Assembly: GCF_036181745.1 (NCBI RefSeq)
Contig: NZ_CP108080.1
Location: 7,381,501-7,445,500 of the forward strand
Reading direction: 5' to 3'
Length of the DNA stretch: 64,000 nt
DNA from: Streptomyces sp. NBC_00259
GTDB lineage: Bacteria > Actinomycetota > Actinomycetes > Streptomycetales > Streptomycetaceae
A program made the translations under genes and the position numbers. The notes below the pieces were generated by a model. It saw only the letters and a program-made list of their open reading frames with translations. It was not told the origin of the DNA and made no database searches. Positions 24,903-33,311 of the stretch are shown piece by piece. Each line of letters opens with the position of its first letter. Within the stretch, counting starts at the first letter, position 1.

Positions 24903-26084
24903 CTACTCCTTGTGCGTGTCTGATCTGATGAAGGACTGGATGGCGGTGGCCGCGGCCCCGCGCGCCCACTCCTCGAAGGGCAGCGGACGTGTCCTGACGT
25001 CGCATCGCCCGGCGGTGCCGAAGGCGGATGCGGCGAACGCGTCGCGGATCTGCTCGGCGAACAGGTCGTAGGCGGCGAGTCCCTCGCCGGAGATGATCAC
25101 GCGCTCGGGTCCGAGGAGATTGACCACGGAACCGATCGCACGTCCGATGGCCTCGCCCGCCCGGGCGTACACCTCCCTGGCTCCGGGGTCGCCGCGGTGG
25201 GCGAGCTCCAGTGCCTCGGCCGCGTCCGCCACCGGTGTCCCGGTGGCGGTCCGTACGTCGCGGACGATCGCCGAGTCCGCGGCGATCGCCTCCACACAGC
25301 CGCGGTTGCCGCAGTGGCACTGCGGGCCCGCCGGGTCGAGGGACAGATGCCCGATCTCGCCGGCCACTCCGTGCGCACCGGAGACGACCCGCCCGCCCAC
25401 GACGAGGCCGCAGCCGATGCCGGCACCGACGGTCACCAGGGCGAAGTCGGACAGACCCACTCCCGCGCCGAACCACTGCTCGGCCACGGTCAGCGCGCGT
25501 ACGTCGTTGTCGACGGTGACCGGCAGTCCGGTGGTCATGGCGACCAGTTCGGCCAGCGGGATCTCCCGCCACTCCAGGAACGGCGAGTACCGCACCATCC
25601 CCGCGGCCCGGTCCACATCGCCCGACACCGCGACGCCCACCCCTCGCACCTGCACACCGAACCCCTCGGCCTCGGTGAGCAGTTCGTGTACGAGACCGGT
25701 CATCTCGGCCAGCACGGCCTTGGGCTCGCGGTCGCCGAGCGGTACGTGCCGGGCGACGCGGATCCGGCAGCACAGGTCGCTGAGGACGGCGATGATCTCG
25801 TCGCCGGTCACCTTGAGCCCGATGAACAGGGCCCGGCCCCCGTCCACCCGGAGCGGGTTCGCCGGCCGTCCCAGCGCGGTCCGTGACTCCTCGTCGACGT
25901 CCTCCACCAGGTATCCGGCCTCGATCAGCGGCCGGACCGCCTTGGTCACCGCCGCCGGTGACAGGCACGCCCGTCGTGCGATCTCCGCCCGGGTCAGCGG
26001 ACCGTGGGACAGCACGATGGTGAAGATCTGAGGGGCCGCCGGCGTATGGGCCGGGAACAGCTCCGGGCGAGGGGTCGGGCGCAT
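24903..26084 (-). CDS. ROK-family transcriptional repressor
   Basis: Protein of 393 residues. An N-terminal winged helix-turn-helix (LTRAEIARRACLSPAAVTKAVRPLIEAGYL, about 30-59) precedes a ROK sugar-kinase-like domain with GVGVAVSGDVDR, TVDNDVRALTVAEQWFG and GAGIGCGLVVGG. The zinc motif is CHCGNRGCVEA near 260. Such regulators bind sugar ligands directly. It starts at an ATG with no ribosome site; a promoter TTGACA-N18-TAGGTT places transcription initiation at or next to the start codon, suggesting a leaderless message. It stops two bases before the binding-protein gene and likely autoregulates this operon and perhaps the divergent GH36. Confidence 0.92.
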   Translation of the reverse strand: MRPTPRPELFPAHTPAAPQIFTIVLSHGPLTRAEIARRACLSPAAVTKAVRPLIEAGYLVEDVDEESRTALGRPANPLRVDGGRALFIGLKVTGDEIIAVLSDLCCRIRVARHVPLGDREPKAVLAEMTGLVHELLTEAEGFGVQVRGVGVAVSGDVDRAAGMVRYSPFLEWREIPLAELVAMTTGLPVTVDNDVRALTVAEQWFGAGVGLSDFALVTVGAGIGCGLVVGGRVVSGAHGVAGEIGHLSLDPAGPQCHCGNRGCVEAIAADSAIVRDVRTATGTPVADAAEALELAHRGDPGAREVYARAGEAIGRAIGSVVNLLGPERVIISGEGLAAYDLFAEQIRDAFAASAFGTAGRCDVRTRPLPFEEWARGAAATAIQSFIRSDTHKE

Positions 26085-26091
26085 GGCCGGG

Positions 26092-26129
26092 AACCTACGG
26101 TCGATTCTTTTCTGCTGTCAATGAAAGAA
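26092..26129 (-). promoter_or_regulatory. ROK operon promoter with interleaved inverted repeats
   Basis: On the minus strand TTGACA (26121-26116) and TAGGTT (26097-26092) are 18 bases apart, with a predicted start site about position 26085. Two inverted pairs overlap the -35 box: TTCTTT (26105-26110) with AAAGAA (26124-26129), and CTGCT (26112-26116) with AGCAG (26129-26133). They are a plausible ROK operator. Confidence 0.5.
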
Positions 26130-26196
26130 GCAGGATTCATGGGAACTTCGAGTTCGCGGCGCTCCGCACCATCAAACGGCAGATGTGCATGGGGCA

Positions 26197-26225
26197 TTGA
26201 CAGGTGATCCAAGGAGGACTTGGGT
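26197..26225 (+). promoter_or_regulatory. Candidate promoter of the GH36 gene
   Basis: TTGACA at 26197-26202 and TTGGGT at 26220-26225 are separated by 17 bases, with the GH36 ATG about 40 bases downstream. Assignment by consensus only. Confidence 0.45.
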
Positions 26226-26264
26226 GGCGTCTGCACGCGGTACCGCTCTCCCACGTGAGGATCC

Positions 26265-28391
26265 ATGACGGTCGTCTCCCACGCCCCGGACACCGGGCTC
26301 TGGCTGCTGAACACCCCGCACACCTCGTACGCGCTGCGGATCGACGAGTCCGGGGCTCCCTGTCATGTGGCCTGGGGCCCGCGGCTGGATCCGGACCAGG
26401 CTGCGGAACTGGCCGCTCCGCCCCCGCCGCCGCACAGCAGCTTCGAAGGCCGGCCGGGGGTGGGCGAGGAACTGCCCGTCGACGGAGGCGCTCGCTTCGG
26501 CCCGCCGTCACTTCAGGTCCGCTTCGCCGACGGCACCCGCGGATTCGAATGGCAGCCGGAGGGCCATCGGCTCACCGAGCCGGCCCCCGGCGTGCACGAA
26601 CTCGAACTGTCCTTCCGCGACCGGGTCCATCCGCTGCGGGTGGCGCTCCGCTACCGGGTCCACGAGGACAGCGACGTCATCGAGCGCCGACTGGTCCTGC
26701 GCAACGACGCGGACGCCGCGGTGGAGGTGCTGCGCGCCGATTCGGCGGCCTGGTCACTGCCACCGCTGCCGGGATACCGGCTCAGTCACGTCACCGGCCA
26801 GTGGTCGGCGGAGACCCAGCTGCGCCGGGAACCACTGCCGCACGGCGAGACCGTTCTGACCAGCCGACGGGGCATCACCAGTCATCACGCCAACCCGTGG
26901 GTGATGGTCGACGACGGTTCGGCCACCGAGACGCACGGGCGGGTGTGGAGCGCGGCACTGGCCTGGAGCGGCAGCTGGCGGATCACCGTGCAGCGCACGC
27001 CCGACGGCCGGGCCGGGTTCACCGGGGGAGCGGGCCACGACGGTGTCGCCCTGCCGCTGGGCCCCGGCGAGGAGTTCACCACGCCCGTCTTCGCGGGGCT
27101 GTACGCCGAGGGCGGCTTCGGCGAGGCCAGCCGCGCCTGGCACGCGTACACCCTGGCCCATGTGCTGCCGCACCCCGAAGAGCCGGCGCCGGTGCTCTAC
27201 AACTCGTGGGAGGCCACCGGATTCGACGTCGACGAGGAGGGCCAGCTGGCGCTCGCCGCGCGGGCGGCCTCCCTCGGCGTCGAGCTGTACGTACTGGACG
27301 ACGGCTGGTTCGGCGCGCGCCGCAGCGACCGGGCGGGCCTCGGCGACTGGACCGCGTCCGCCGACCGCTTCCCCCGGGGGCTCGGGCCGCTGGTCAAGGA
27401 GGTCCACCGGCTCGGCATGCGGTTCGGCCTGTGGGTGGAGCCGGAGATGGTCAACCCGGACAGCGACCTGTACCGCGAGCACCCGGACTGGGTCCTGCAC
27501 ACACCCGGTCGTGCCCGCACCGAACTGCGCAACCAGCTGGTGCTCAACCTCGCGCGCCCGGACGTCGCCGACTTCACCTACGACTGGCTGACCCGGCTGG
27601 TGGGCGACGAGGGCATCGACTTCCTGAAGTGGGACATGAACCGCGCCTTCAGCGAGGCCGGCTGGGCGGACCAGGAGAACGGCTCCGACCTGCTGTGGAC
27701 GCGCTACGTGCACCAGCTCTACGGGATCATCGACCGGCTCCGCGCCGACCACCCCGGCCTGCGCGTCGAAGCGTGCAGCGGAGGCGGCGGCCGGGTCGAT
27801 CTCGGCATCCTCTCGCGCACGGACCAGGCATGGGCGTCGGACAACACGGACGCGCTGGACAGGATCTCCATCCAGCACGGCTTCGGCCAGATCTACCCGG
27901 CCCGGACCATGGCGGCCTGGGTCACCGACGTACCGAACCAGCTGACGAGCCGCAGCGTCCCCCTGCGGTTCCGGTTCCATGTCGCGATGGCCGGGCTGCT
28001 GGCCATCGGCGGCGACCTGAACGCCTGGTCGCCGGACGACATGGCCGAGGCCGCCGGCCTGGTCGCCGAGTACAAGGCGGTACGGCACCTCGTGCAGCAC
28101 GGCGCTCTCCACCGGATCGGCGAGCCCGGCAGCGAGGGGCCGACGGTGGTGCAGTACACCGCGCCGGACTCGAGCGAGACGCTGCTGCTGGCGTGGCGTG
28201 CCCATGAACGCCACGGCAGCCCTCGTGTCCCGGTCCGTCCGGGCGGACTGGACCCGGCCGCGCGCTACCGCGACACCCGCACCGGGGCGGTGCACCACGG
28301 GGCGGTTCTCGCGGGATACGGACTGATGCTGGAGCTGCCGGCGGGGGACTGGTCGAGCACCTCGGTCCATCTGGTGCGCGACCGGGCGTAG
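26265..28391 (+). CDS. Cytoplasmic GH36 alpha-galactosidase
   Basis: Protein of 708 residues without a signal peptide. The N-terminal beta-supersandwich runs to about residue 305. The barrel then shows LYNSWEATGFDVDEEGQ, LDDGWFGAR, FGLWVEPEMVNPDSDLY, LKWDMNRAFSE (nucleophile Asp), EACSGGGGRVD and WASDNTDALDR (acid/base Asp). It hydrolyses alpha-galactosides such as melibiose or raffinose after import. The ATG at 26265 has GTGAGG four bases upstream. It diverges from the ROK-importer operon and completes that system. A paralogue lies at 36.4-38.5 kb. Confidence 0.93.
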   Translation: MTVVSHAPDTGLWLLNTPHTSYALRIDESGAPCHVAWGPRLDPDQAAELAAPPPPPHSSFEGRPGVGEELPVDGGARFGPPSLQVRFADGTRGFEWQPEGHRLTEPAPGVHELELSFRDRVHPLRVALRYRVHEDSDVIERRLVLRNDADAAVEVLRADSAAWSLPPLPGYRLSHVTGQWSAETQLRREPLPHGETVLTSRRGITSHHANPWVMVDDGSATETHGRVWSAALAWSGSWRITVQRTPDGRAGFTGGAGHDGVALPLGPGEEFTTPVFAGLYAEGGFGEASRAWHAYTLAHVLPHPEEPAPVLYNSWEATGFDVDEEGQLALAARAASLGVELYVLDDGWFGARRSDRAGLGDWTASADRFPRGLGPLVKEVHRLGMRFGLWVEPEMVNPDSDLYREHPDWVLHTPGRARTELRNQLVLNLARPDVADFTYDWLTRLVGDEGIDFLKWDMNRAFSEAGWADQENGSDLLWTRYVHQLYGIIDRLRADHPGLRVEACSGGGGRVDLGILSRTDQAWASDNTDALDRISIQHGFGQIYPARTMAAWVTDVPNQLTSRSVPLRFRFHVAMAGLLAIGGDLNAWSPDDMAEAAGLVAEYKAVRHLVQHGALHRIGEPGSEGPTVVQYTAPDSSETLLLAWRAHERHGSPRVPVRPGGLDPAARYRDTRTGAVHHGAVLAGYGLMLELPAGDWSSTSVHLVRDRA

Positions 28392-28695
28392 CGATCGCCT
28401 CGCGGCCGGGTGGACCCGGCACGGTGAGGCCGAGGGCACGCGGCCGAGTGCGGTTGCGCCCGGCCGGGGCGGTTGCGCCCGGAGCTCGCGACATGCATCA
28501 CAATCGCCCGGCGCCGGGACGGTCGCGCAGGCCGTCGTTCTGCCTCGACAACAGTGGTTTCGCCACACAACGCCACCGACCGCTCGCGGTCCGTACGGCA
28601 CGTGTTTGTGTCTATGGTCGATCTCCGGCCGTCCGATATTCCGATATCGGCGGCCTTTGTCCTTGCAGTCGACCGAGAGGCAGGCGAGCGGAACC
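28392..28695. other. Intergenic region between GH36 and MFS genes
   Basis: About 300 bases without a supported gene. GCGGTTGCGCCCGG is repeated at 28450-28463 and 28469-28482. A CCGATAT direct repeat ending in the palindrome CCGATATCGG lies at 28633-28650. Nothing else was recognised. Confidence 0.6.
28633..28650. promoter_or_regulatory. CCGATAT repeat/palindrome ahead of the transporter
   Basis: CCGATATTCCGATATCGG contains CCGATAT twice, eight bases apart, and the perfect 10-bp palindrome CCGATATCGG at 28641-28650. It lies about 45 bases before the transporter start and could be an operator; the regulator is unknown. Confidence 0.35.
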
Positions 28696-30114
28696 TTGCC
28701 GAGTGCCACCTTCCACGCACCGATCCGGAACAAGGTCCCCCGGCAGAGCCGGGGCACCGCCACGACCGCCACCGTCACCGACCCCGCGCTCGTCAAGCGC
28801 GCGGTGAAGGCGGCCGCGCTCGGCAACGCGATGGAGTGGTTCGACTTCGGCGTCTACAGCTACCTCGCCGTGACGCTGGGCAAGGTCTTCTTCCCCTCCG
28901 GCAATCCCACCGCCCAGCTGCTGTCCACCTTCGGCGCCTTCGCCGCGGCCTTCCTCGTCCGCCCGCTCGGCGGCATGGTCTTCGGCCCGCTCGGCGACCG
29001 CATCGGCCGCCAGAAGGTGCTCGCCGTCACCATGATCATGATGGCCGCGGGCACCCTCGCCATCGGCCTGATCCCGTCGTACGCGGCGATCGGCGTGGGC
29101 GCGCCGATCCTGCTGCTCGCGGCCCGGCTGGTGCAGGGCTTCTCGACGGGCGGCGAGTACGCGGGCGCGACGACGTTCATCGCCGAGTACGCGCCCGACC
29201 GCAAGCGAGGCTTCCTCGGCAGCTGGCTGGAGTTCGGCACGCTCGCCGGCTACATCGCCGGTGCGGGTCTGGTCACCCTGATGACCGCTCTGCTGTCGTC
29301 CGAGGACCTGCTGTCCTGGGGCTGGCGCATCCCGTTCCTGATCGCGGGCCCGATGGGCGTCATCGGTCTCTACATGCGGACGAAGCTGGAGGAGACCCCG
29401 GCGTTCGCCGCCGAGCTGGAGAAGGCCGCGCGTGAGGAGCGCGAGCGGCCGAAGGTCCCGCTGCGGGACATGGTCACGGGGCAGTGGAAGAGCCTGCTGC
29501 TGTGCATGGGACTCGTCCTGATCTTCAACGTCACGGACTACATGCTGCTGTCCTACATGCCGAGCTATCTGACGAGCGAGCTGCACTACGACGAGACCCA
29601 CGGCCTGCTGGTCGTGCTCGGTGTCATGGTGCTGATGATGATCGTTCAGCCGTTCGCGGGCGCGCTGTCGGACCGTGTCGGCCGTCGCCCGGTGATCGCC
29701 GCCGGCTGCGCGGGCTTCTTCTTCCTCTCCGTCCCCGCACTTCTGCTGATCCGCCAGGGCAGCCTCTTCGCCATCGCGCTCGGCATGGGCGCGCTGGGGC
29801 TGCTCCTGGTCTGCTTCACCGCGGCGATGCCCTCGGCCCTCCCGGCCCTCTTCCCCACCCGCGTCCGCTACGGCTCCCTGTCCATCGGCTTCAACGTCTC
29901 GGTCTCGCTCTTCGGCGGTACGACGCCGCTGGTGGTCACGGCCCTCATCGGCGCGACGGGCAACGTGATGATGCCTGCCTACTACATGATGGCCGCGGCG
30001 ATCATCGGTGGTGTGGCGGTGTGGTTCATGGCGGAGTCCGCAGGTCGGCCGCTGCCCGGGTCCGCTCCCGCCGTGGAGACGCACGCGGAGGCGCGGGCCG
30101 TCCGGGCGGCGTAG
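28696..30114 (+). CDS. MFS transporter, metabolite:H+ symporter (ProP-like) family
   Basis: Protein of about 472 residues with twelve predicted membrane segments. Family signatures are GNAMEWFDFGVYSYLAVTLG at the first helix, FGPLGDRIGRQKVL in loop 2-3, GFSTGGEYAGATTFIAEYAP and SDRVGRRPV in loop 8-9. This is the MHS family that takes up proline, betaine, ectoine or dicarboxylates by proton symport, so an osmoprotectant role is plausible. A TTG at 28696 gives the conserved N-terminus; the frame remains open upstream. No sugar role is indicated although it sits between galactoside loci. Confidence 0.88.
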   Translation: MPSATFHAPIRNKVPRQSRGTATTATVTDPALVKRAVKAAALGNAMEWFDFGVYSYLAVTLGKVFFPSGNPTAQLLSTFGAFAAAFLVRPLGGMVFGPLGDRIGRQKVLAVTMIMMAAGTLAIGLIPSYAAIGVGAPILLLAARLVQGFSTGGEYAGATTFIAEYAPDRKRGFLGSWLEFGTLAGYIAGAGLVTLMTALLSSEDLLSWGWRIPFLIAGPMGVIGLYMRTKLEETPAFAAELEKAAREERERPKVPLRDMVTGQWKSLLLCMGLVLIFNVTDYMLLSYMPSYLTSELHYDETHGLLVVLGVMVLMMIVQPFAGALSDRVGRRPVIAAGCAGFFFLSVPALLLIRQGSLFAIALGMGALGLLLVCFTAAMPSALPALFPTRVRYGSLSIGFNVSVSLFGGTTPLVVTALIGATGNVMMPAYYMMAAAIIGGVAVWFMAESAGRPLPGSAPAVETHAEARAVRAA

Positions 30115-30120
30115 CCGGGC

Positions 30121-30137
30121 CGGGCGCGTGGCGCCCG
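30121..30137. terminator. Small hairpin after the transporter
   Basis: CGGGCGC and GCGCCCG flank a GTG loop seven bases after the MFS stop; a 7-bp GC-only stem. Confidence 0.5.
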
Positions 30138-30157
30138 CGACCGCGATGTGATCGGCT

Positions 30158-30184
30158 CAGGAGTAGCAGGAGTAGCAGGAGCAG
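30158..30184. repeat. 9-bp tandem repeat
   Basis: CAGGAGTAG, CAGGAGTAG and CAGGAGCAG run head to tail about 70 bases before the DUF5709 gene. The copies contain AGGAG, so spurious ribosome-site-like signals arise there. Confidence 0.7.
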
Positions 30185-30251
30185 GGAGGGAGCAGAACCG
30201 GTTCCCGCGGTTCCTTGAGGCCGAGAAGGGCGCGGGGCGAAGGAGGACGCG

Positions 30252-30728
30252 ATGTCGGAGCAGTCAAGAGGCGATGACGTATACCAACCGGAGCATTCCG
30301 ATGTGAAGAACCCGCCGGTCGACGATCTCGACCTGGAGAACGTGCTCGACGAGCAGGACCTGGACGGCATTCTCGACGAGGGCTATTCGCCGCCGGAGCG
30401 ACCGCTGGGCGTGGAGAGCTACGGCACCACGGGAGCGGAGCAGATGCGGGGCGCCTCCCTGGCGGACCGGCTGTCCCAGGAGACGCCGGAGGTGGAGCCG
30501 CCCGAAGGGGACGGTATCGGCGATCTGCCGGCCGACGGTGAACCCGTGGACGAACAGGCCGGGGATGCCCGCACCGGCAGGCTCCGCCCCGAGGTGGACG
30601 GCACGGGCGGGACCGTCGACATCCTCGCGCACGACGTCGGCATCGACGGCGGGGCGGCGTCCGCGGAGGAGGCGGCCATGCACACCATCGCGGACGAGGA
30701 GGAGGGCGAGGTGGAGGACCTCCAGTGA
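30252..30728 (+). CDS. DUF5709 family acidic protein
   Basis: A 158-residue strongly acidic, probably largely disordered protein with the family's RGDDVYQP near the N-terminus, LDEGYSPPERPLGVESYG at about 41-58 and a Glu-rich C-terminus. The ATG has GGAGG five bases upstream. DUF5709 proteins are common in streptomycetes and have no established function. Monocistronic. Confidence 0.8.
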   Translation: MSEQSRGDDVYQPEHSDVKNPPVDDLDLENVLDEQDLDGILDEGYSPPERPLGVESYGTTGAEQMRGASLADRLSQETPEVEPPEGDGIGDLPADGEPVDEQAGDARTGRLRPEVDGTGGTVDILAHDVGIDGGAASAEEAAMHTIADEEEGEVEDLQ

Positions 30729-30834
30729 CCGATCTCCGGTGAGCAGGGCCGTCGACCCCTGGTGAGCAGGGCCGTCGCCGCGATCGCCGCGTCACGCGCG
30801 GCGGCGCGATGCTCCCCGGGAGACCGTTTTTAAG

Positions 30835-30880
30835 TTAATTAGCAATTATTATTGACAGCGTTCGAGGGCGCGGCCACAGT
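30835..30880 (+). promoter_or_regulatory. Promoter with AT-rich shared element, copy A
   Basis: A 26-base AT-rich element at 30835-30860 contains AATTAGCAATTATT immediately before a -35 box TTGACA (30852-30857). A weak -10 CACAGT follows after 17 bases. The element matches that at 33193-33218 at 22 of 26 positions. In such GC-rich DNA this points to a shared operator or UP-like element for the GH27 gene. Confidence 0.65.
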
Positions 30881-30957
30881 TTCCGCCGTGGCGCCGCTGC
30901 CCCGGCGTGATCCCGGGTGGGGCTGCCACGTGGACCCCAACTTCTCGGGAGAATTCA

Positions 30958-33090
30958 GTGGCTTCGCATCGTGCAGGGATGGCGCGGGTGCGGCGTACCA
31001 CGGTGGTGCTCGGCGCCGTGGTGCTGGTCGGGTCGGCAGTACCCGCGGCAGGCGCCGCGGACGACCAGGGCGCGCCGCAGTACTACGACAGCGGCCTCGC
31101 CCCCACGCCGTACATGGGATGGAACACCTACTACGGGCTCGGCGCCCCCACGGAGGACCAGGTCAGAAAGGTCGCCGACCACCTCGTCAGCAGCGGGCTG
31201 CGCGACAGCGGCTACAACATCGTCTGGCTGGACGGCGGTTGGCAGGCGGACGAGCCGCGCGACCCGGTGACGGGCCGGCTCGTGGCCCACCCCGCCCGCT
31301 TCCCCTCCGGGATCCCGGCGCTGGTGACGTACCTTCACCAGCGCGGTCTCAAGGCCGGTATCTACACCGACGCGGGCGAGTACGACGGCGGCAAGTGGTG
31401 CGGCCTCGGCAGCCGCGGCCACTACGACGAGGACGCCCGCCAGTTCGCCGGGTGGAAGGTCGACGCCATCAAGGTGGACTTCCTCTGCGGCATCGGGGCG
31501 GGGCTCGACCCGGGCCCCGCCTTCAAGGAGTTCGGCGACGCCGTCGCCAAGTCCGGCAGGAAGATGCTGCTCAACCTGTGCAACCCGCTCACCGACGACT
31601 GGGGCATGCCGCACACCCCCGAGCAGGACGCGCACAACGCCTTCGTCTACGGGCCCACCACCGCCGACTCCTGGCGCACGGGAACCGACATCGCCTGGGG
31701 AACCCCGACGGCGGGCGAGTGGCCCAACGTCCTGCGCAACATGGACGCCAATGCCTGGCACCCCGAGGCCCAGGGGCCGGGGCGCTACAACGACCCGGAC
31801 TACCTCATCCCGATGCGGGGGCTCGCCGAGGGCGGCTACGAACTGACGGAGGAGGAGTCCACCACGCAGTTCGTGATGTGGGCCGAGATGGCCTCGCCAC
31901 TGATCATCGGCAGTGACCCGCGCACCCTGCCGAAGTCGATGATCGACACCCTGCGCAACCCCGAGATCATCGCCGTGAACCAGGACCCGCTCGCCATCCA
32001 GGGCGTGCGCGTCGCGACCGACACCGCCGGCGACGTCTACAGCAAGGTGCTGAAGGGTGCCGGCAAGCGGGCCGTCGTCCTGCTCAACCGCTCCGACCAG
32101 GCACAGGAGCGCACCGTGCGGTTCTCCGACGCCGGGCTGACCGGCCCCGTCGCGGTCCGCGACCTGCGGGCCCGTGCGTCGCGCGGCACGCACACCGGCT
32201 CGTACACGGTGCGCGTCCCCGCGCACGGAACCGCCTTCCTCAAGCTGACGGGCACGGACGACGCCCCCGGTACACAGCTGCCCGGCCACGCCTCGGCGAG
32301 CCCCGCGCTGGTGCGCGACGGGGACACGCTGACGGTCTTCGCCCGGGGTACGGACGGGAGCCTGCGCGCGCAGAGCGCACGCGGCGGCGACTGGTCCAAG
32401 GCCAGGACCACCGAACTGGGCGGCCCGACACACGGCCGCATCCTCGGCCAGCCCGCCGCGTACGCCTCTGCGGGCGGCCGGATCGACGTCTTCGTCCGTG
32501 GCACCGACGACACCGCCTACCGGCGGGTCTACGCGGACGGGCGCTGGGGACGCTGGGAGAGCCTCGGGGGGACGCTGACGGACGCGCCGACCGCCGCCTT
32601 CGCCGGCCCCGACGCGTGGACGCTGTTCGCGCGCGGCGCGGACGGGCGCGTGTGGTCACGCGGCCCCGCCTCCGGCTGGACCTCCCTGGACGCTCCGCAG
32701 GACCGGCCCTTCTACGGACGCCCGTCGGGCGTGACCGACGACGCCGGACGGCTGCACCTGGCGGTGCGCACCGCCGACGACGCCGTGTGGTCGCGGACCC
32801 GCGACACCTCCGGCACCTGGTCCGACTGGACGGCGCTCGGCGGCACGACCAGCGGCAGCCCGACCCTGGTGGCCTCGGGCGGCACGGTGCGCCTGTACGC
32901 GCGGGCCGGTGACTACACGCTCTGGCAGCGCAGCTGGACCGCTGCGGACGGCTGGGCGGGCTGGACCAAGAACACCGCGTTCGTCAGCGGCGCCTTCGAC
33001 GGCGCGCTCGGTGCCGTCGCCGGGCCGGACGGCGGCGTGCTCGCCGCCTTCCGCGGGGTGGACGGTCGCGTCCACCAGAGCGCGCTCTGA
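30958..33090 (+). CDS. Secreted GH27 alpha-galactosidase with C-terminal propeller/lectin-like region
   Basis: Protein of 710 residues. A signal peptide (TTVVLGAVVLVGSAVPAAGAA) precedes a GH27 barrel starting TPYMGWNTYYGLG. The nucleophile Asp lies in DAIKVDFLCG and the acid/base Asp in WRTGTDIAWG; a beta-sandwich ends near residue 435. The remaining 270 residues consist of repeated blades (SPALVRDGDTLTVFARGTDG, APTAAFAGPDAWTLFARGAD, SPTLVASGGTVRLYARAGD) resembling PLL/fucolectin-type propellers. It would release galactose outside the cell while bound to glycans. The GTG at 30958 has GGAG six bases upstream. It shares its promoter element with the downstream importer operon and ends at a 15-bp terminator. 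Confidence 0.9.
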   Translation: MASHRAGMARVRRTTVVLGAVVLVGSAVPAAGAADDQGAPQYYDSGLAPTPYMGWNTYYGLGAPTEDQVRKVADHLVSSGLRDSGYNIVWLDGGWQADEPRDPVTGRLVAHPARFPSGIPALVTYLHQRGLKAGIYTDAGEYDGGKWCGLGSRGHYDEDARQFAGWKVDAIKVDFLCGIGAGLDPGPAFKEFGDAVAKSGRKMLLNLCNPLTDDWGMPHTPEQDAHNAFVYGPTTADSWRTGTDIAWGTPTAGEWPNVLRNMDANAWHPEAQGPGRYNDPDYLIPMRGLAEGGYELTEEESTTQFVMWAEMASPLIIGSDPRTLPKSMIDTLRNPEIIAVNQDPLAIQGVRVATDTAGDVYSKVLKGAGKRAVVLLNRSDQAQERTVRFSDAGLTGPVAVRDLRARASRGTHTGSYTVRVPAHGTAFLKLTGTDDAPGTQLPGHASASPALVRDGDTLTVFARGTDGSLRAQSARGGDWSKARTTELGGPTHGRILGQPAAYASAGGRIDVFVRGTDDTAYRRVYADGRWGRWESLGGTLTDAPTAAFAGPDAWTLFARGADGRVWSRGPASGWTSLDAPQDRPFYGRPSGVTDDAGRLHLAVRTADDAVWSRTRDTSGTWSDWTALGGTTSGSPTLVASGGTVRLYARAGDYTLWQRSWTAADGWAGWTKNTAFVSGAFDGALGAVAGPDGGVLAAFRGVDGRVHQSAL

Positions 33091-33146
33091 GCTGCGCCGG
33101 CGCTGCTCGAGCCACTCCGCTCCACCAGCTGCGATCGCTCCACCCC

Positions 33147-33182
33147 GGTGTGCTCCGGGCCTTGTCGGGCCCGGAGCACACC
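33147..33182. terminator. Terminator, 15-bp stem
   Basis: GGTGTGCTCCGGGCC and its complement enclose a 6-base loop after the GH27 gene and immediately before the next promoter. Confidence 0.8.
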
Positions 33183-33192
33183 CTCCGAAAGA

Positions 33193-33238
33193 TAAATTAG
33201 TAATTATTCTTGACGGCGCGTGGATCTCGGGACAGGCT
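33193..33238 (+). promoter_or_regulatory. Promoter with AT-rich shared element, copy B
   Basis: The element at 33193-33218 contains AATTAGTAATTATT running into -35 TTGACG (33210-33215). Seventeen bases later CAGGCT may be the -10. It precedes the galactoside importer and galactose-catabolic operon. Shared with 30835-30860; the GntR/FCD regulator inside the operon is the most likely binder, but a ROK protein cannot be excluded. Confidence 0.65.
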
Positions 33239-33311
33239 GTGCCTGCCGCACCCAGAGCCGGGCCGTCAGGGGGCCTCAGCTCCGTTTCGTGGGCACTTAG
33301 GGAGTGCACAG

